The notes beneath the pieces were generated by a model. The model did not search any database, was not told the DNA's origin, and saw only the letters and a list, made by a program, of their open reading frames with translations. From positions 2,976,001 to 3,040,000 of the forward strand of contig CM034546.1 of assembly GCA_020055645.1 (NCBI GenBank): DNA of 64,000 bases, in the 5' to 3' direction. The stretch is from Tomocerus qinae (lineage: Eukaryota > Arthropoda > Collembola > Entomobryomorpha > Tomoceridae). Made by a program: the position numbers and the translations under genes. Shown in pieces: positions 12,097 to 23,085 of this stretch; positions within the stretch are counted from its first letter, which is position 1; the number at the start of each line of letters is the position of its first letter.

Positions 12097-14223
12097 ATGC
12101 TGTGGTTAATAGCGATAGTGGTGATTCCAATACTAGTTTTATATAGTATTTTCAAATACTATTATAACGAAACGAATTTCTGGCCAAAGAGAGGAGTAAG
12201 GTTGATTAGAAAAAATGACATCGGGAGTGCATTTGAAAGACTAACATTAAAAATTCCAATTCACGAACTCGACGCCAAAATGTACAATAAACTTAAATCT
12301 GAGAAACTTCGATTTGGCGGAGCGGAAGAATTTCGAACAATGGTTTTCGTTCCAGTGGATTTAGACCTCATTAAACAAATAATGGTCAAAGATTTTGAAT
12401 ACTTCGTTAATAGAAGAGTCTTTAAAACCCAAAAGGAGGATAAAACTTTTAAGGACATGCTGACAATCAAAGAAAATCAAGAATGGAAAGATCTTCGGTC
12501 AACTTTGACCCCAGCATTTTCAAGTTATAATATAATAATTACTAATTTATTGGCAGATTATATAACCATGCTGATTTTAGATCATTGGATATTGAAATTG
12601 ATAAATTAATTTGGCTTTTAAAACTAAATACCCGAAAATTTTATGTTGTATTTAATAGCCGGGAAGATACGAAGAATGTTTGATATTTTTGAGCAATGCA
12701 GTTCAAGAACGAATAGCTTCCTAGAAAAAACAATCGCATCATCTGGAAATGAAGTTGATCTTTCTGATGCAGTTGGGAGATATACTTTAGACGTTATCGC
12801 TTGGGCTGCATTTGGAGTAGACAGTAAAGTTTTTGATGATAAAGATTCGATATTCTCAAGAATGTCTAACCTATTTGAAAAAGGCTTTCAAGGCGTATTG
12901 GGACTATTACGAGCATTATTACTTATTATGTTACCTAAAATTGGACGTCTGCTAAAACTTGAAATGATTGATAAAACTGCCACCAATTTTTTCCTTGATG
13001 TTATCCAAAAGACAATCAAACATCGACAGGAAACAGGAGAAAGACGACAAGATTTTCTCCAACTCATGCTCGATGCCCAAGCCGGACAGTCGAAGGATGA
13101 ACCTATTGAGAATGGAAATCACGATGACCAATTTGAAAAAGATGCAAAATTAGAGAAAGCTAATAAAATTAAAATTACCGAAGGAATCCTCTTATCTCAG
13201 TGCCTATTATTCTTCCTGGCAGGCTTCAGTACTACTCAGATCCTTCTCATCTTCTGTGCATTTGAATTGGCACTTAATCCTGATGTACAAGAAAAACTAG
13301 CCAAGGAAGTACAGGAAGCGGCTAAGAAAAATGGAGGAAAACTAACTTATGATATTGTTAACGATTTGGAATATCTCGACCGAGTTGTTTCTGGTAATCA
13401 ACAAATTACAATAATTAAAACAAATATTAAATGACATGGTTAATCGCCATGAGAGATTTAACTAAGAGTGTAAAAGGTGTACTAATTTCATCATTTTGTA
13501 ACATTTAGATAAAAAAAACTTATTTGAAAGTTATACTGGACTGCTAAAAAACATTTTCACTTTTTTCTCATATATATAAATATCGTGTTCTTGTGCTAAA
13601 TTTAAAATATTTTACGTGTTAATACCATTTAGTTGGAGCAAGAAAAAAATTTTGATTTGGAAAGTAGAATTTACAATTTGGAAGATTCTAAACATTATTA
13701 TTCATTTTTATAGAAACTTTAAGAAAATATCCCCCTGGAGTTCGAACGGAAAGAATTGCTACAATGGACTATAAGGTGGCAGGTACTGATCTAATCGTAC
13801 CAAAGGACACGGTTGTCATGATTCCCATTTGGGCAATTCACTACGACCCTGAGCATTACCCTAACCCCCAAATATTCGACCCTGAAAGATTCACTCCTGA
13901 AAATAAGGCGAAAAGACATCCTTATGCTTACATTCCATTCGGGGCTGGACCCAGAAATTGCATCGGTTAATTAAATACCATTTATCATCTAATTCTAATT
14001 CAACAGACAAATAAAACTTTCCTGAACAACAATTAAATTTTATTTTTTATTTGCAGCTATGCGGTTTGCTTTAATCGAGGGGAAAACTGCTATCGCAAAA
14101 TTAGTAGAGAATTTTATAATTGAACCGACCTCAAAAACTGCCATCCCCGTTAAATTCGGAAAATTGGGTCTAAGACCCGACAACGGAATGTGGTTGAATA
14201 TTAAACCAAGAAATTCCTTATAG
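12097..14223 (+). CDS. Cytochrome P450 gene 4 (CYP3 clan)
   Basis: Exons 12097-12523, 12659-13393, 13714-13965 and 14057-14223 give 526 residues. Two donor sites are weak (GTTATAAT after exon 1, GTTAATTA after exon 3), but reading frame and paralogue positions fix both. Motifs: W130, I helix AGFSTT at A330, ETLRKYPP at E388, haem Cys C470. In exon 1, RTMVFVPVD replaces QTPLFVPVD, and the F-G region (VLGLLRALLLIMLPK) differs from genes 1-3; both could alter substrate contact. The C-terminal exon is slightly diverged (VENFIIEPTSKTAIPVK). It is intact by every motif I can check. Confidence 0.92.
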
Positions 14224-15307
14224 CATTCAATATAGGAAAAAATTGATTTTGACGACGTCCTGCTAGTTTGATGAAATTAATTGTAAAGATTATTAACATA
14301 TTCATTAGTTAGATACTACAGTCACTAAAAAGGCTCAAAGAATGAAGCATGTATGTATGTAGAAAGTTCCAATTTCAAAGACTGCACTTGGCGATCTGTT
14401 TAACATAATTTGAAGCTCTATGCAAACCTATGCACATTTTTCATACTTTTCAACGTTTCTGAATACCCCCACTAAATAAATCAATCTTTGTAAGCTTAAT
14501 ATATATATATATCATATTTAAAAACTGGGTCTTATAATAAAATAATTTTGTATTCGAAATTTCTTATTTAGATTGTGATACTTAATAATTCCTTGGAATG
14601 AAAGTTCGATTATCAAATTTATTAGCTGTAAAATCTTTCTACTTTGTATAGACAGTTATTTTTCAAATCGCCTCTTAATCTAAAATTTTGTTTGACCATT
14701 GTAGTTAAATATGTAATAATTATATTTGTATCTAACTTGTCAATAAAGTTGCACCTAAAAATTAAATTGAGTGATGGCGAGGAATTATTTTTTAATTCTC
14801 CGATTGACTTCGATATTCTATGCATTTAGATACCAATTACTAGCATACGACAAAAATCGTAAAAGCTGTTGTCCAGTAGACAGGATATAGAATGCCATAG
14901 CAAAAATGTCGTACAATCGGTCATTTGGAGAACATAGTAGTGTTCTGTAGTAGGCTATAAGGCTACAGGGTTTAGGTACGTTTTTGCGACATTTGTCTCA
15001 GGGTGGTCAATAATACAAAAGTTATTTATAGTTATATAAGAAGGGCTGTCGCGTTTTGATGCAGTCAATTTGACAGGAAACTATTTCCAAATGTAATATC
15101 TCAAAAATGGCTAAACAATCTACATATTCCTGTCTTAGCCTATATTTTATTTTCTTATAAGCAACAATTATAAAAATGCATAGTATGAGTCCATAAGCAT
15201 TTCGTTCGCTACAAATGTAGAAATTTGTTTGGGAAAAGGGCTACGTCTGAATCAGGAGATTTTGAGATAGCTAATCTACAAATCTAGCAGATCTGTAACC
15301 TTAATAT
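14224..15307 (+). other. First part of the P450 gene 4-5 spacer
   Basis: No gene recognised. It holds a short AT microsatellite near 14500-14512 and duplicated spacer sequence from about 15210. Reading frames of about 60 residues on both strands at 14622-14829 look like chance. Confidence 0.4.
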
Positions 15308-15571
15308 TGTGAGAACACAAACATCTCCTTTAGGGATATAGACTCAGAGATAGGAATGATTAGGGGTGATTTTGAATAGATTGGTAAGGTAGTCAAATGA
15401 GGACGAAGAGGACTAAAAAGTTATCACACACGGCTAGTATCGAAGCTAGCACCTCTCGCAATCCGGGCAAGTATTCTAACCATTAAACTACATGTGCGTA
15501 TAGGAAATTAGGAAGGAATTAGGAAGAGTCATTCTAATGTGAATACAGGTATTCACATTATCTTTCTTACA
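15308..15571. repeat. Left LTR-like direct repeat
   Basis: 264 bp, TG...CA. A perfect 12-bp inverted repeat with a 2-nt spacer (TAATGTGAATAC at 15535-15546, its complement at 15549-15560) lies next to its right end. It contains the tRNA-like unit at 15425-15497. Confidence 0.75.
15425..15497 (-). tRNA. tRNA-like cloverleaf, copy 1 (probably not a functional tRNA)
   Basis: Read on the minus strand, 73 nt fold as a cloverleaf. The acceptor GCACATG pairs with CGTGTGT (including G-U pairs). The D arm is GTTT/GAAT with loop AATGGTTA. The anticodon stem CTTGC/GCGAG has loop CCGGATT, and the T stem GCTAG/CTAGC has loop CTTCGATA. The A-box-like TAGTTTAATGG and a B-box-like TTCGA core are present, and a T5 run 5 nt past the 3' end (15415-15419) could stop RNA polymerase III. 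Deviations: C instead of U at position 33, an 8-nt T loop and a G-U first pair. The formal anticodon is GGA (Ser), but the body lacks a long variable arm, so a genuine tRNA-Ser is unlikely. Confidence 0.5.
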
Positions 15572-15801
15572 TGCCCTTCGCTCTCTTCGCTACCTATAAT
15601 GGGGGATACGGGTTTGATTCCCTTAGTCCCTCATATGCGTTTTGCTGTATGAGTCTTACGGCAATACAGTGTGCTGCTGACTGAGAGGCTTATGCACAGG
15701 CTGCAAGTGCTCATGTATAGCTTGGCAATGAGAAGTATAGGGAAAGGTGTATAGAGCACTATCCACTACTGGATAAGAGATACACAAATTACCCCGCATC
15801 T

Positions 15802-16070
15802 TGTGAGAACACAAACATCTCCTTTGGGGATATAGACTCAGAGATATGAATGATTAGGGGTGATTTTGAATTAGATTGGTAAGTAAGGTAGTCAAATGAG
15901 GACGAAGAGGACTAAAAAGTTATCACACACGGCTAGTATCGAAGCTAGCACCTCTCGCAATCCGGGCAAGTATTCTAACCATTAAACTACATGTGCGTAT
16001 AGGAAATTAGGAAGGAATTAGGAAGAGTCATTCTAATGTGAATACAGGTATTCACATTATTTTTCTTACA
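15802..16070. repeat. Right LTR-like direct repeat
   Basis: 269 bp, nearly identical to 15308-15571. It carries the same 12-bp hairpin (16034-16059) and tRNA-like unit. Confidence 0.75.
15924..15996 (-). tRNA. tRNA-like cloverleaf, copy 2 (probably not a functional tRNA)
   Basis: Same 73-nt sequence as copy 1, with no differences that I can see although the surrounding repeats differ, and the same T5 run (15914-15918). See copy 1 for the fold and deviations. Confidence 0.5.
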
Positions 16071-16725
16071 ATATTACGAAATACCATTTTCAGGAGAAAT
16101 GCAGTTTTACTTCAAGAGATTTATTGGACAAATAATGAATGCCTGAACAAAAATAATACTTCCAGCCGAATTCACAAGTAAAAATTGCTTATTCAGTGTA
16201 AGCAAACAAGTATTCGAGTATTACCATTTATAGTTACTTATATGCAGCGCAATAACAACAGTACTGGCATACTAAGTAGATCAGGTAACCCCACGCTTAA
16301 TAAAGTTGCAGAATACTAATAATTAAAAGTGACATTGAACTTGAGTATAGTCTAATAGCCCAAATATGCAAACAAAGCTCTCCGAAGCTTTCAGCTGAGT
16401 TTGTTGGTCACTTTCGACAAGGCCAAGGTTATTTTCCTCAGAGCTGCATATCTTCTTTCTGAATAACATGTATGTACATTTTATCTAATCTGTGTTATGT
16501 AATACTGCCTGAGTTTTAATAGTTAGTATATGTTTAACATTCGTATATGATGGCACAAGATGACTTTGCATGCCTACATTTACCCTTTGCTGATATTATA
16601 ACAGCAAAAACAGCATCCAATTATGTGGGAGTTTCTGACTACCAAAAGAGATTGCAATTCCTGCACAGATACAATACAAATACATGCAACTATATCTATA
16701 AGCGATGCTCTCATCTTTGTTGGTG
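16071..16725 (+). other. Second part of the P450 gene 4-5 spacer
   Basis: No gene. Duplicated spacer sequence continues to align with 11205-11780. The 74-residue frame at 16547-16771 lies in this duplicated non-coding DNA and is not conserved as protein. Confidence 0.45.
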
Positions 16726-16800
16726 GATGATGAATGTAAAACTTCACTTTAAAACGTGCAGCCGACCCTGACTCCCAATTTTATCATCGCCAATCCAGTG
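16726..16800 (+). promoter_or_regulatory. Class-A P450 upstream block, copy 5
   Basis: GATGATGAATGTAAAACTTC, GTGCAGCCGACCCTGACTC and TTTTATCATCGCC match the other class-A copies. It ends about 240 bp before the gene 5 ATG. Confidence 0.45.
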
Positions 16801-17042
16801 AACAGCACAGCCCGTTTAGAATATGTGTCTCTTATTAATTTAATATTTGAATTTTCTGTTGGTGCCGATTCTATATTATACTATCTGCATTGGCAGATTG
16901 GTACTTCTGGGCAAAGTGTATAGATAATAAATCAGTACCAATTTGGCTCCAGAAAGGTGAACTTCAACGAAGTGTGTATAAAATATATTTCAGCATTCGC
17001 CCATCAAATTATTGCAGTTGGTACTTCCCATATTCAGTGAAA

Positions 17043-19082
17043 ATGTTGTGGTTAATAGCAATAGTTGTTATTCCAATACTGGTTTTATATAGTATTTTCA
17101 AATACTATTATAACGAAACGAATTTCTGGCCAAAGAGAGGAGTAAGGTTGATCAGAAAAGATGAAATCGGGAGTGTGTTTGAAAGAATCACAATAAAAGT
17201 TCCAATTCAAGAACTCGACGCCAGAATGTACAATAAACTTAAATCCGAGAAACTTCGCTTCGGAGGAGCAGAAGAATTTCAAACTCCGCTTTTCGTTCCG
17301 GTGGACGCCGAACTCGTGAAACAAATAATGGTCAAAGATTTTGAATACTTTGTTAATAGAAGAGTTCTTGTAAGCCAAAAGAAGGATACGACTTTTAAGG
17401 ACATGATGTCTATCAAAGAAAATCAAGAATGGAAAGATCTCCGCTCTACTATGAGCCCGACATTTTCAAGTATAACAATAATATATTAATTACTAATTAA
17501 TTAACAGATTATAACCATGATGATTTTAGAACATAGGATACAGAAATTGATAAGTTTATTCATTTGGCTTTTAAAATTAAGTATTTTTAAATATTTTTGT
17601 TGTATTTTATAGCCGGGAAGATACGAAGAATGTTTGACATTTTCGAGCAATGCAGTTCAAGAACGAACAGCTTCCTAGAAAAAACAATCGAAACTTCTGG
17701 AAGTGAAATTGATATATCCGATGCAATTGGCAGATACACTTTGGATGTTATAGCCTGGGCTGCGTTTGGAGTCGACAGTAAAGTTTTCGTTGATAAAGAT
17801 TCGATTTTCTCAAGAATGGGTAAACGATTTGAAAAAGGCTTTCAAGGTCTATGGGGACTCCTAAGAGTGGCATTGGTTGTAGTATTACCAAAAGTTGGAG
17901 CTCTTCTAAAAGTCTCTTTCGTTGACAAACCGACGGCTCATTTTTTCAAAGACGTTATCAACAAAACAATCAAACTTAGACAGGAAACTGGAGAAAGACG
18001 ACAAGATTTTCTTCAACTTATGCTCGATGCTCAAGCAGGACAGTTGAAGGATGAACCTACGGAGAATGGAAATGACGATCAGTTTGAAAAAGATGCAAAA
18101 TTAGATAAAGCTAATAAAATTAAAATCACAGACGAAATTCTTGTGGCGCAGTGCTTATTATTCTTCCTGGCAGGCTTCAGTACTACTCAGATACTCCTCA
18201 TTTTCTCTGCATTTGAATTGGCACTTAATCCTGATATACAAGAAAAACTAGCTAAAGAAATACAGGAAGCGGCGAAGAAAAACGGAGGAAAGTTAACTTA
18301 TGACATTGTCAACGATTTGGAATATCTTGATCTCGTAGTTTCAGGTAATCATACTTAAAAACAATTAAAAAATATTTGAAGAGGAATTAAACATTATTCA
18401 ATCAGCAAACAACATCATTTTTATATTTCTAACGGTCGAAAAATGTTTCCCGTTCTAATTTCTTAAGATAAATACTTCTTAAACTTTACACTATTATAAA
18501 CATTGATTTTTATTACAAATTAACCATTTAGAAACTTTAAGAAAGTATCCTCCTGGACCCCGAACGGAAAGGGTCGCTACAATGGACTATAAGGTTCCCG
18601 GCAGCGATGTTATCGTTCCAAAGGACACAGTAGTCATGATTCCCATTTGGGCCATTCACTACGACCCAGACCATTACACAAACCCTCAAAAATTCGATCC
18701 TGAAAGATTTACTCCGGAAAACAAGGCGAAAAGACATCCTTATGCATACATTCCATTCGGAGCTGGACCCAGAAATTGCATTGGTTAGATAATTAATCTT
18801 ACGCCTATACAACTAGCAACAAATATACAGTTATGAATATTAGTTCAACAGCCTTTTATTTTTAAAAAGTCTAGTACATTTGTTTTTAATTTTTCAGCAA
18901 TGCGATTTGCTCTCATGGAAGGGAAAACTGCAATCGCAAAATTGGTACAGAACTTTATACTGGAGCCGAGTTCTAAAACATCCATCCCAATTAAATTCGG
19001 AAAAATTAATCTGAAACCTGACAACGGAATGTGGTTGAATATTAAACCCAGAAATTCTTTGAAAGTAAATTCAGAGGAATAA
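17043..19082 (+). CDS. Cytochrome P450 gene 5 (CYP3 clan)
   Basis: Exons 17043-17469, 17613-18344, 18532-18783 and 18898-19082 give 531 residues. The ATG at 17043 matches the MLWLIAI start of genes 2-4; the frame is open upstream (from 16890), but that extension lies in the spacer and is not conserved. The C-terminus is six residues longer than in genes 1-4 (KVNSEE after NSL). Motifs: W130, I helix AGFSTT at A329, ETLRKYPP at E387, haem Cys C469. The second exon carries one codon fewer before NGNDDQ and ends LDLVVS rather than LDRVVS. It is intact, and the substrate is unknown. Confidence 0.93.
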
Positions 19083-20037
19083 GCAATTTTTTTTGATTTT
19101 ACCTCTTTTGTTTTTAATTTGTATCAAAATGTGATAAACTAATTGTACTTTAATAAGCTATTTACTATGAATGCTACTAATTCTTCCACATTTGTTACGA
19201 TAACTAAAACTTAGTCGACCACTTGAGGATTAGGAACTGGAAACTCCTGGACAACAGTACCATGACTTCAAGAATGTCCGTTTCATATCATTTAACATTT
19301 CTTAAAATCACTGGTTTTTACTTCAATTCAATGTCACATTAATCTTTAATGAAATCTGACACCAATCAGTTTACTAGTTGAAGTAGTAATAAAAATCTAT
19401 AACCAAATTTTTTCGCTTTCAAAATTGTCAAATTTTTTAATTTTGGTTCATGAGTAGAGTTTAATGCAAGGATTATCTTCAAGTGCCAAATGAGAAACTG
19501 TTTTTATCTTTTCTATTTCTGTGCGGAACTAATTGAAAGGCTAAGAAATTAGATGGCCGTAATCTGTATACACTGTTTTAAAAATATAATTATCTTTCTT
19601 AGAATACTTCAAAAAAATATTGACTGTCATTAAAATTACTGAAAGTTTATACCAAACCTTCATCATCAATCATCGTATATAGCAAAAAATTACAGTGATA
19701 AATAAAAATGACCTTGAACTTACACGAATATAGAGTGAATGGTTACCTTACAAAACTTTGCAAAAACAAGGTCAAATCTATCTGTTGATTTCATTCAACA
19801 ATTTTGACACAGATAATGATGCTATGAGTTAGGTTTTATATATGCTGCCACACTGACAAGCATAATCATCTTCATGCCATTACATGTTATTATGTTGCAT
19901 TATATGATTTCGTTAAATTAATATGGTTAGGTACCTAATAGATAATATAACCATTATATTTATTACTATTACTCATAATATGGATATGTTTAACAGTTAA
20001 TACTTCAAAGTAAAATTATAACTATAATATAGATTAA
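19083..20037 (+). other. P450 gene 5-6 spacer
   Basis: No gene seen. It is AT-rich. A weak trace of the class-A spacer (CTGTTGATTTCATTCAAC near 19780) persists, but the class-A block itself is missing. The spacer is replaced by class-B sequence from about 20038. Confidence 0.4.
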
Positions 20038-20300
20038 TAAAATACAAAGTAAATGTATATGAACGCGGCAGATACATGACCACAAAAAATATTCCCATCC
20101 CATATTATAATGGACCTTGGAAAGACAAACCGACGACTAAGCGACTCTTCTCCTCATGCAATATTAACGTCTCGACTGGCTACGCAGCAGTATAATATTA
20201 GTGTATAGCTGACTGCTGAGTATTGATCGCTTTACATATATTTATCCCCGTGTAGAATGTACTGTGTACTACATGTAGTATCATTTTGACAACAGAAAGG
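20038..20300 (+). promoter_or_regulatory. Class-B P450 upstream region, copy 1
   Basis: Shares TAATGGACCTTGGAAA, CTACGCAG, TATTAGTGTA and GCTGAGTATTGATCG in the same order with 22700-22950 before gene 7, and with no class-A gene. It marks genes 6 and 7 as a separate pair. Regulatory function is inference. Confidence 0.4.
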
Positions 20301-20421
20301 AAAACATCTGACTCTGAGTACATTATTTACAAGTATATACAGTATATTATACAATAAAATATTGCAATTTTTGGCAATAATTGCAATGTCATAATAGTAA
20401 CTCATATCAGTTGAAACAAAA

Positions 20422-22327
20422 ATGCTGTTGCTGTGGTTAATAGGAATAGTGGTGGTTCCAATACTAGTTTTGTATAGTATTTTCAAATACTATTATAACG
20501 AAACAAATTTCTGGCCAAAGAGAGGAGTAAGGTTGATCACCAAAGATGAAATCGGGAGTGCATTTGAAAGACTCACGATAAAAGTTCCAATTCAAGAACT
20601 CGACGCCAGAATGTACAACAAAATCAAATCCGAGAAACTTCGATTTGGCGGAGCGGAAGAATTTCGAACATTGGTTTTCGTCCCTGTGGATTTAGACATC
20701 GTGAAACAAATAATGGTCAAAGATTTTGAATACTTCGTCAACAGAAGAGTTCTTCAATGCCAAAAGGAGGATACGACTTTGAAGGAAATGCTGACAATCA
20801 AGGAAAATCAAGGATGGAAAGATCTCCGCTCAACTATGAGCCCGACATTTTCATGTAATAATATATTAACCAGTAATTTATTGGCAGATTATATAACCAT
20901 AATGATTTTAGAACATTGGATATTGAAATTAATGAATTTATTCATTTGGATTTATAATATATTTGTTATATTTCATAGCCGGGAAGATAAGAAGAATGTT
21001 TGATATTTTCGAGCAATGCAGTACAAGAACGAACAGCTTCCTGGAAAAAACAATCGAATCTTCTGGAAATGAAATGGATATTTCTGATGCCATTGGCAGA
21101 TACACAATGGACGTTATCGCCTGGGCTGCGTTTGGAGTCGATAGCAAAGTTTTCGATGACAAAGATTCAATTTTCTCAAGAATGGGCAAACGAGTTGAAA
21201 AAGGTTTTGAAGGCGCATGGGGACTATTGCGAGCAGCAATAATTATTATGCTACCCAAAATTGGACGCTTGTTAAATCTGGATATGATGGATAAAAGTAC
21301 CACCAATTTTTTCCTTGATGTTATCCAAAAGACAATCAAACATCGACAGCAAACTGGAGAAAGACGACAAGATTTTCTCCAAATCATGCTGGATGCTCAA
21401 GCTGGACAGTTGAAGGATGAACCTATTGAGGACGGAAATCATGATGACCAATTTGAAAAAGATGCAGAATTAGATAAAGTCAATAAAATTAAAATTACAG
21501 ATGAAATCCTATTGGCTCAGTGCTTACTATTTTTCCTGGCAGGATACAGCACTACTCAGATGCTACTCATCTTCTCTGCATTTGAATTGGCAATTAATCC
21601 TGATATTCAGGAAAAACTAACTAAGGAAATACAGGAAGCAGCAAAGAAAAATGGAGGCAAATTAACATACGAAATTGTCAACGATTTGGAATATCTCGAC
21701 CGAGTTGTTTCTGGTAATCAACAAATTATACTTATTACAACATTAACACAAAATTATGGATTGTTTTAAAAGTAGGATTTGCAATTTTCGAGATTCTTAT
21801 CATTATTTCGTTTGTAGAAACTTTGAGAAAATATCCTCCTGGACCAAGAACGGAAAGGTTAGCTACAATGGACTATAAGGTTTCAGGTAGCGATGTAATC
21901 GTACCAAAGGACACGGTTGTCATGATTCCTATTTGGGCAATTCACTACGACCCGGAGCATTACCCTGACCCACAAAAATTCGACCCTGAAAGATTCACTC
22001 CTGAAAACAAAGCAAAACGACATCCTTATGCTTATATTCCATTCGGGGCTGGACCCAGAAATTGCATCGGTTAGTTTAATACCATTTATCATGTAAATCT
22101 TATTCAACAGACAAATGAAACTTTGCAGAGCAACAATTAAATTTTATTTTTTATTTGCAGCTATGCGGTTTGCTCTCATGGAGGGGAAAACTGCTATCGC
22201 AAAATTAGTACAGAATTTTATACTGGAACCGAGTTCAAAAACATCCATCCCTATTAAATTCGGAAGATTCATTCTGAAACCTGAAGATGGAATGTGGCTG
22301 AATATTAAACCAAGAAATACCTTGTAG
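20422..22327 (+). CDS. Cytochrome P450 gene 6 (CYP3 clan)
   Basis: Exons 20422-20854, 20979-21713, 21818-22069 and 22161-22327 give 528 residues. It starts MLLLWLIGI, two residues longer than genes 1-5, and in the start context GTTGAAACAAAAATG shared with gene 7. The exon 1-2 junction codon encodes Ser (FSS) where the other copies have Thr. Motifs: W132, I helix AGYSTT at A332 (Tyr unique in the array), ETLRKYPP at E390, haem Cys C472. Helix C carries GWKDLR instead of EWKDLR. Exons 3 and 4 are close to those of genes 2-4 although exon 1 and the promoter resemble gene 7. This mosaic pattern suggests gene conversion. Confidence 0.93.
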
Positions 22328-22699
22328 CTTCGAAATAGAAAAAAGTTGATTTTGTTAACAACCTAGACCTTAGTTAAAATTAATTGTAAGTATTAATTAC
22401 ACATTGATTGGCTATATACTACAATCACTGAAAATTGTCAAAGAGTGAAGCATGTAGAAAGTACCGATTCTCACGGCGAAAAGGTTGAGGCTGTACGTCG
22501 CGATCTTTTTGTTATTAATTTAATAGTATGTTTAGGTACACCCTTTAGTTGTATGTGAATCTATATATGAAGCATTATATTTATTACTTTAAAGGATAAG
22601 TTTAACCGTATGCATAAGTTTAAGTATAGGCAATGTTAAAAACACTAGTTGTGAGCTTAAACTACTATACGACTTCAAAGTAAATTTATATATTATTGT
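22328..22699 (+). other. P450 gene 6-7 spacer
   Basis: Short AT-rich non-coding stretch that resembles the 3' flank of gene 4. No gene. Confidence 0.4.
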
Positions 22700-22950
22700 A
22701 ACTATAATATACCATAATAAATAATATACAAGTCATATACGAACGAGGCATGGACATCTCTACATATATTCCCATAACAATAATGGACCTTGGAAAATAA
22801 ACCAACCGGCAAACCTACATGCATGCAACATTAATGTCTCGATTGCTACGCAGTATATTATTAGTGTAGAGCTAACTGCAGAGTGTGCTGAGTATTGATC
22901 GTTTTTTATTCGTCTGTATAATATATAATTTTGTCAGTAGGAAAGGAAGG
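22700..22950 (+). promoter_or_regulatory. Class-B P450 upstream region, copy 2
   Basis: Colinear with 20038-20300 (TAATGGACCTTGGAAA, TGCTACGCAG, TATTAGTGTAGAGCT, GCTGAGTATTGATCG). It lies 140-390 bp before the gene 7 ATG. Confidence 0.4.
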
Positions 22951-23085
22951 AAAACATCTGATTCTGAGTTATATACTGTGTACTGTACAAGGATATATTA
23001 TAGATAGTAAAATATTGCCAATGTTTTACCACTAAATACTATTTATTGTATTTATATTGTAACTCATATCTCTGTTGAAACAAAA

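Larger units (their letters stand above)
15308..16070 (-). mobile_element. TRIM-like element with a tRNA-like unit in each terminal repeat
   Basis: Two direct repeats, 15308-15571 and 15802-16070, flank a 230-bp non-coding middle. Each starts TGTGAGAACA and ends TTCTTACA, the TG...CA ends usual for LTRs. ATAT precedes the first (15304-15307) and follows the second (16071-16074), a 4-bp target duplication. The spacer before gene 4 has the same surrounding sequence without the element (11181-11220). The repeats differ by about three substitutions and two small indels, so insertion is recent. No obvious primer-binding site (TGG) or polypurine tract is visible, so TRIM is the closest label rather than a firm class. 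The middle contains GGGTTTGATTCCC, like a tRNA T-arm. Confidence 0.75.

Noticed and set aside
16890-17042. N-terminal extension of P450 gene 5
   Set aside because: The sequence is duplicated spacer. Paralogues start at the MLWL Met, and the extension would bury the membrane anchor.
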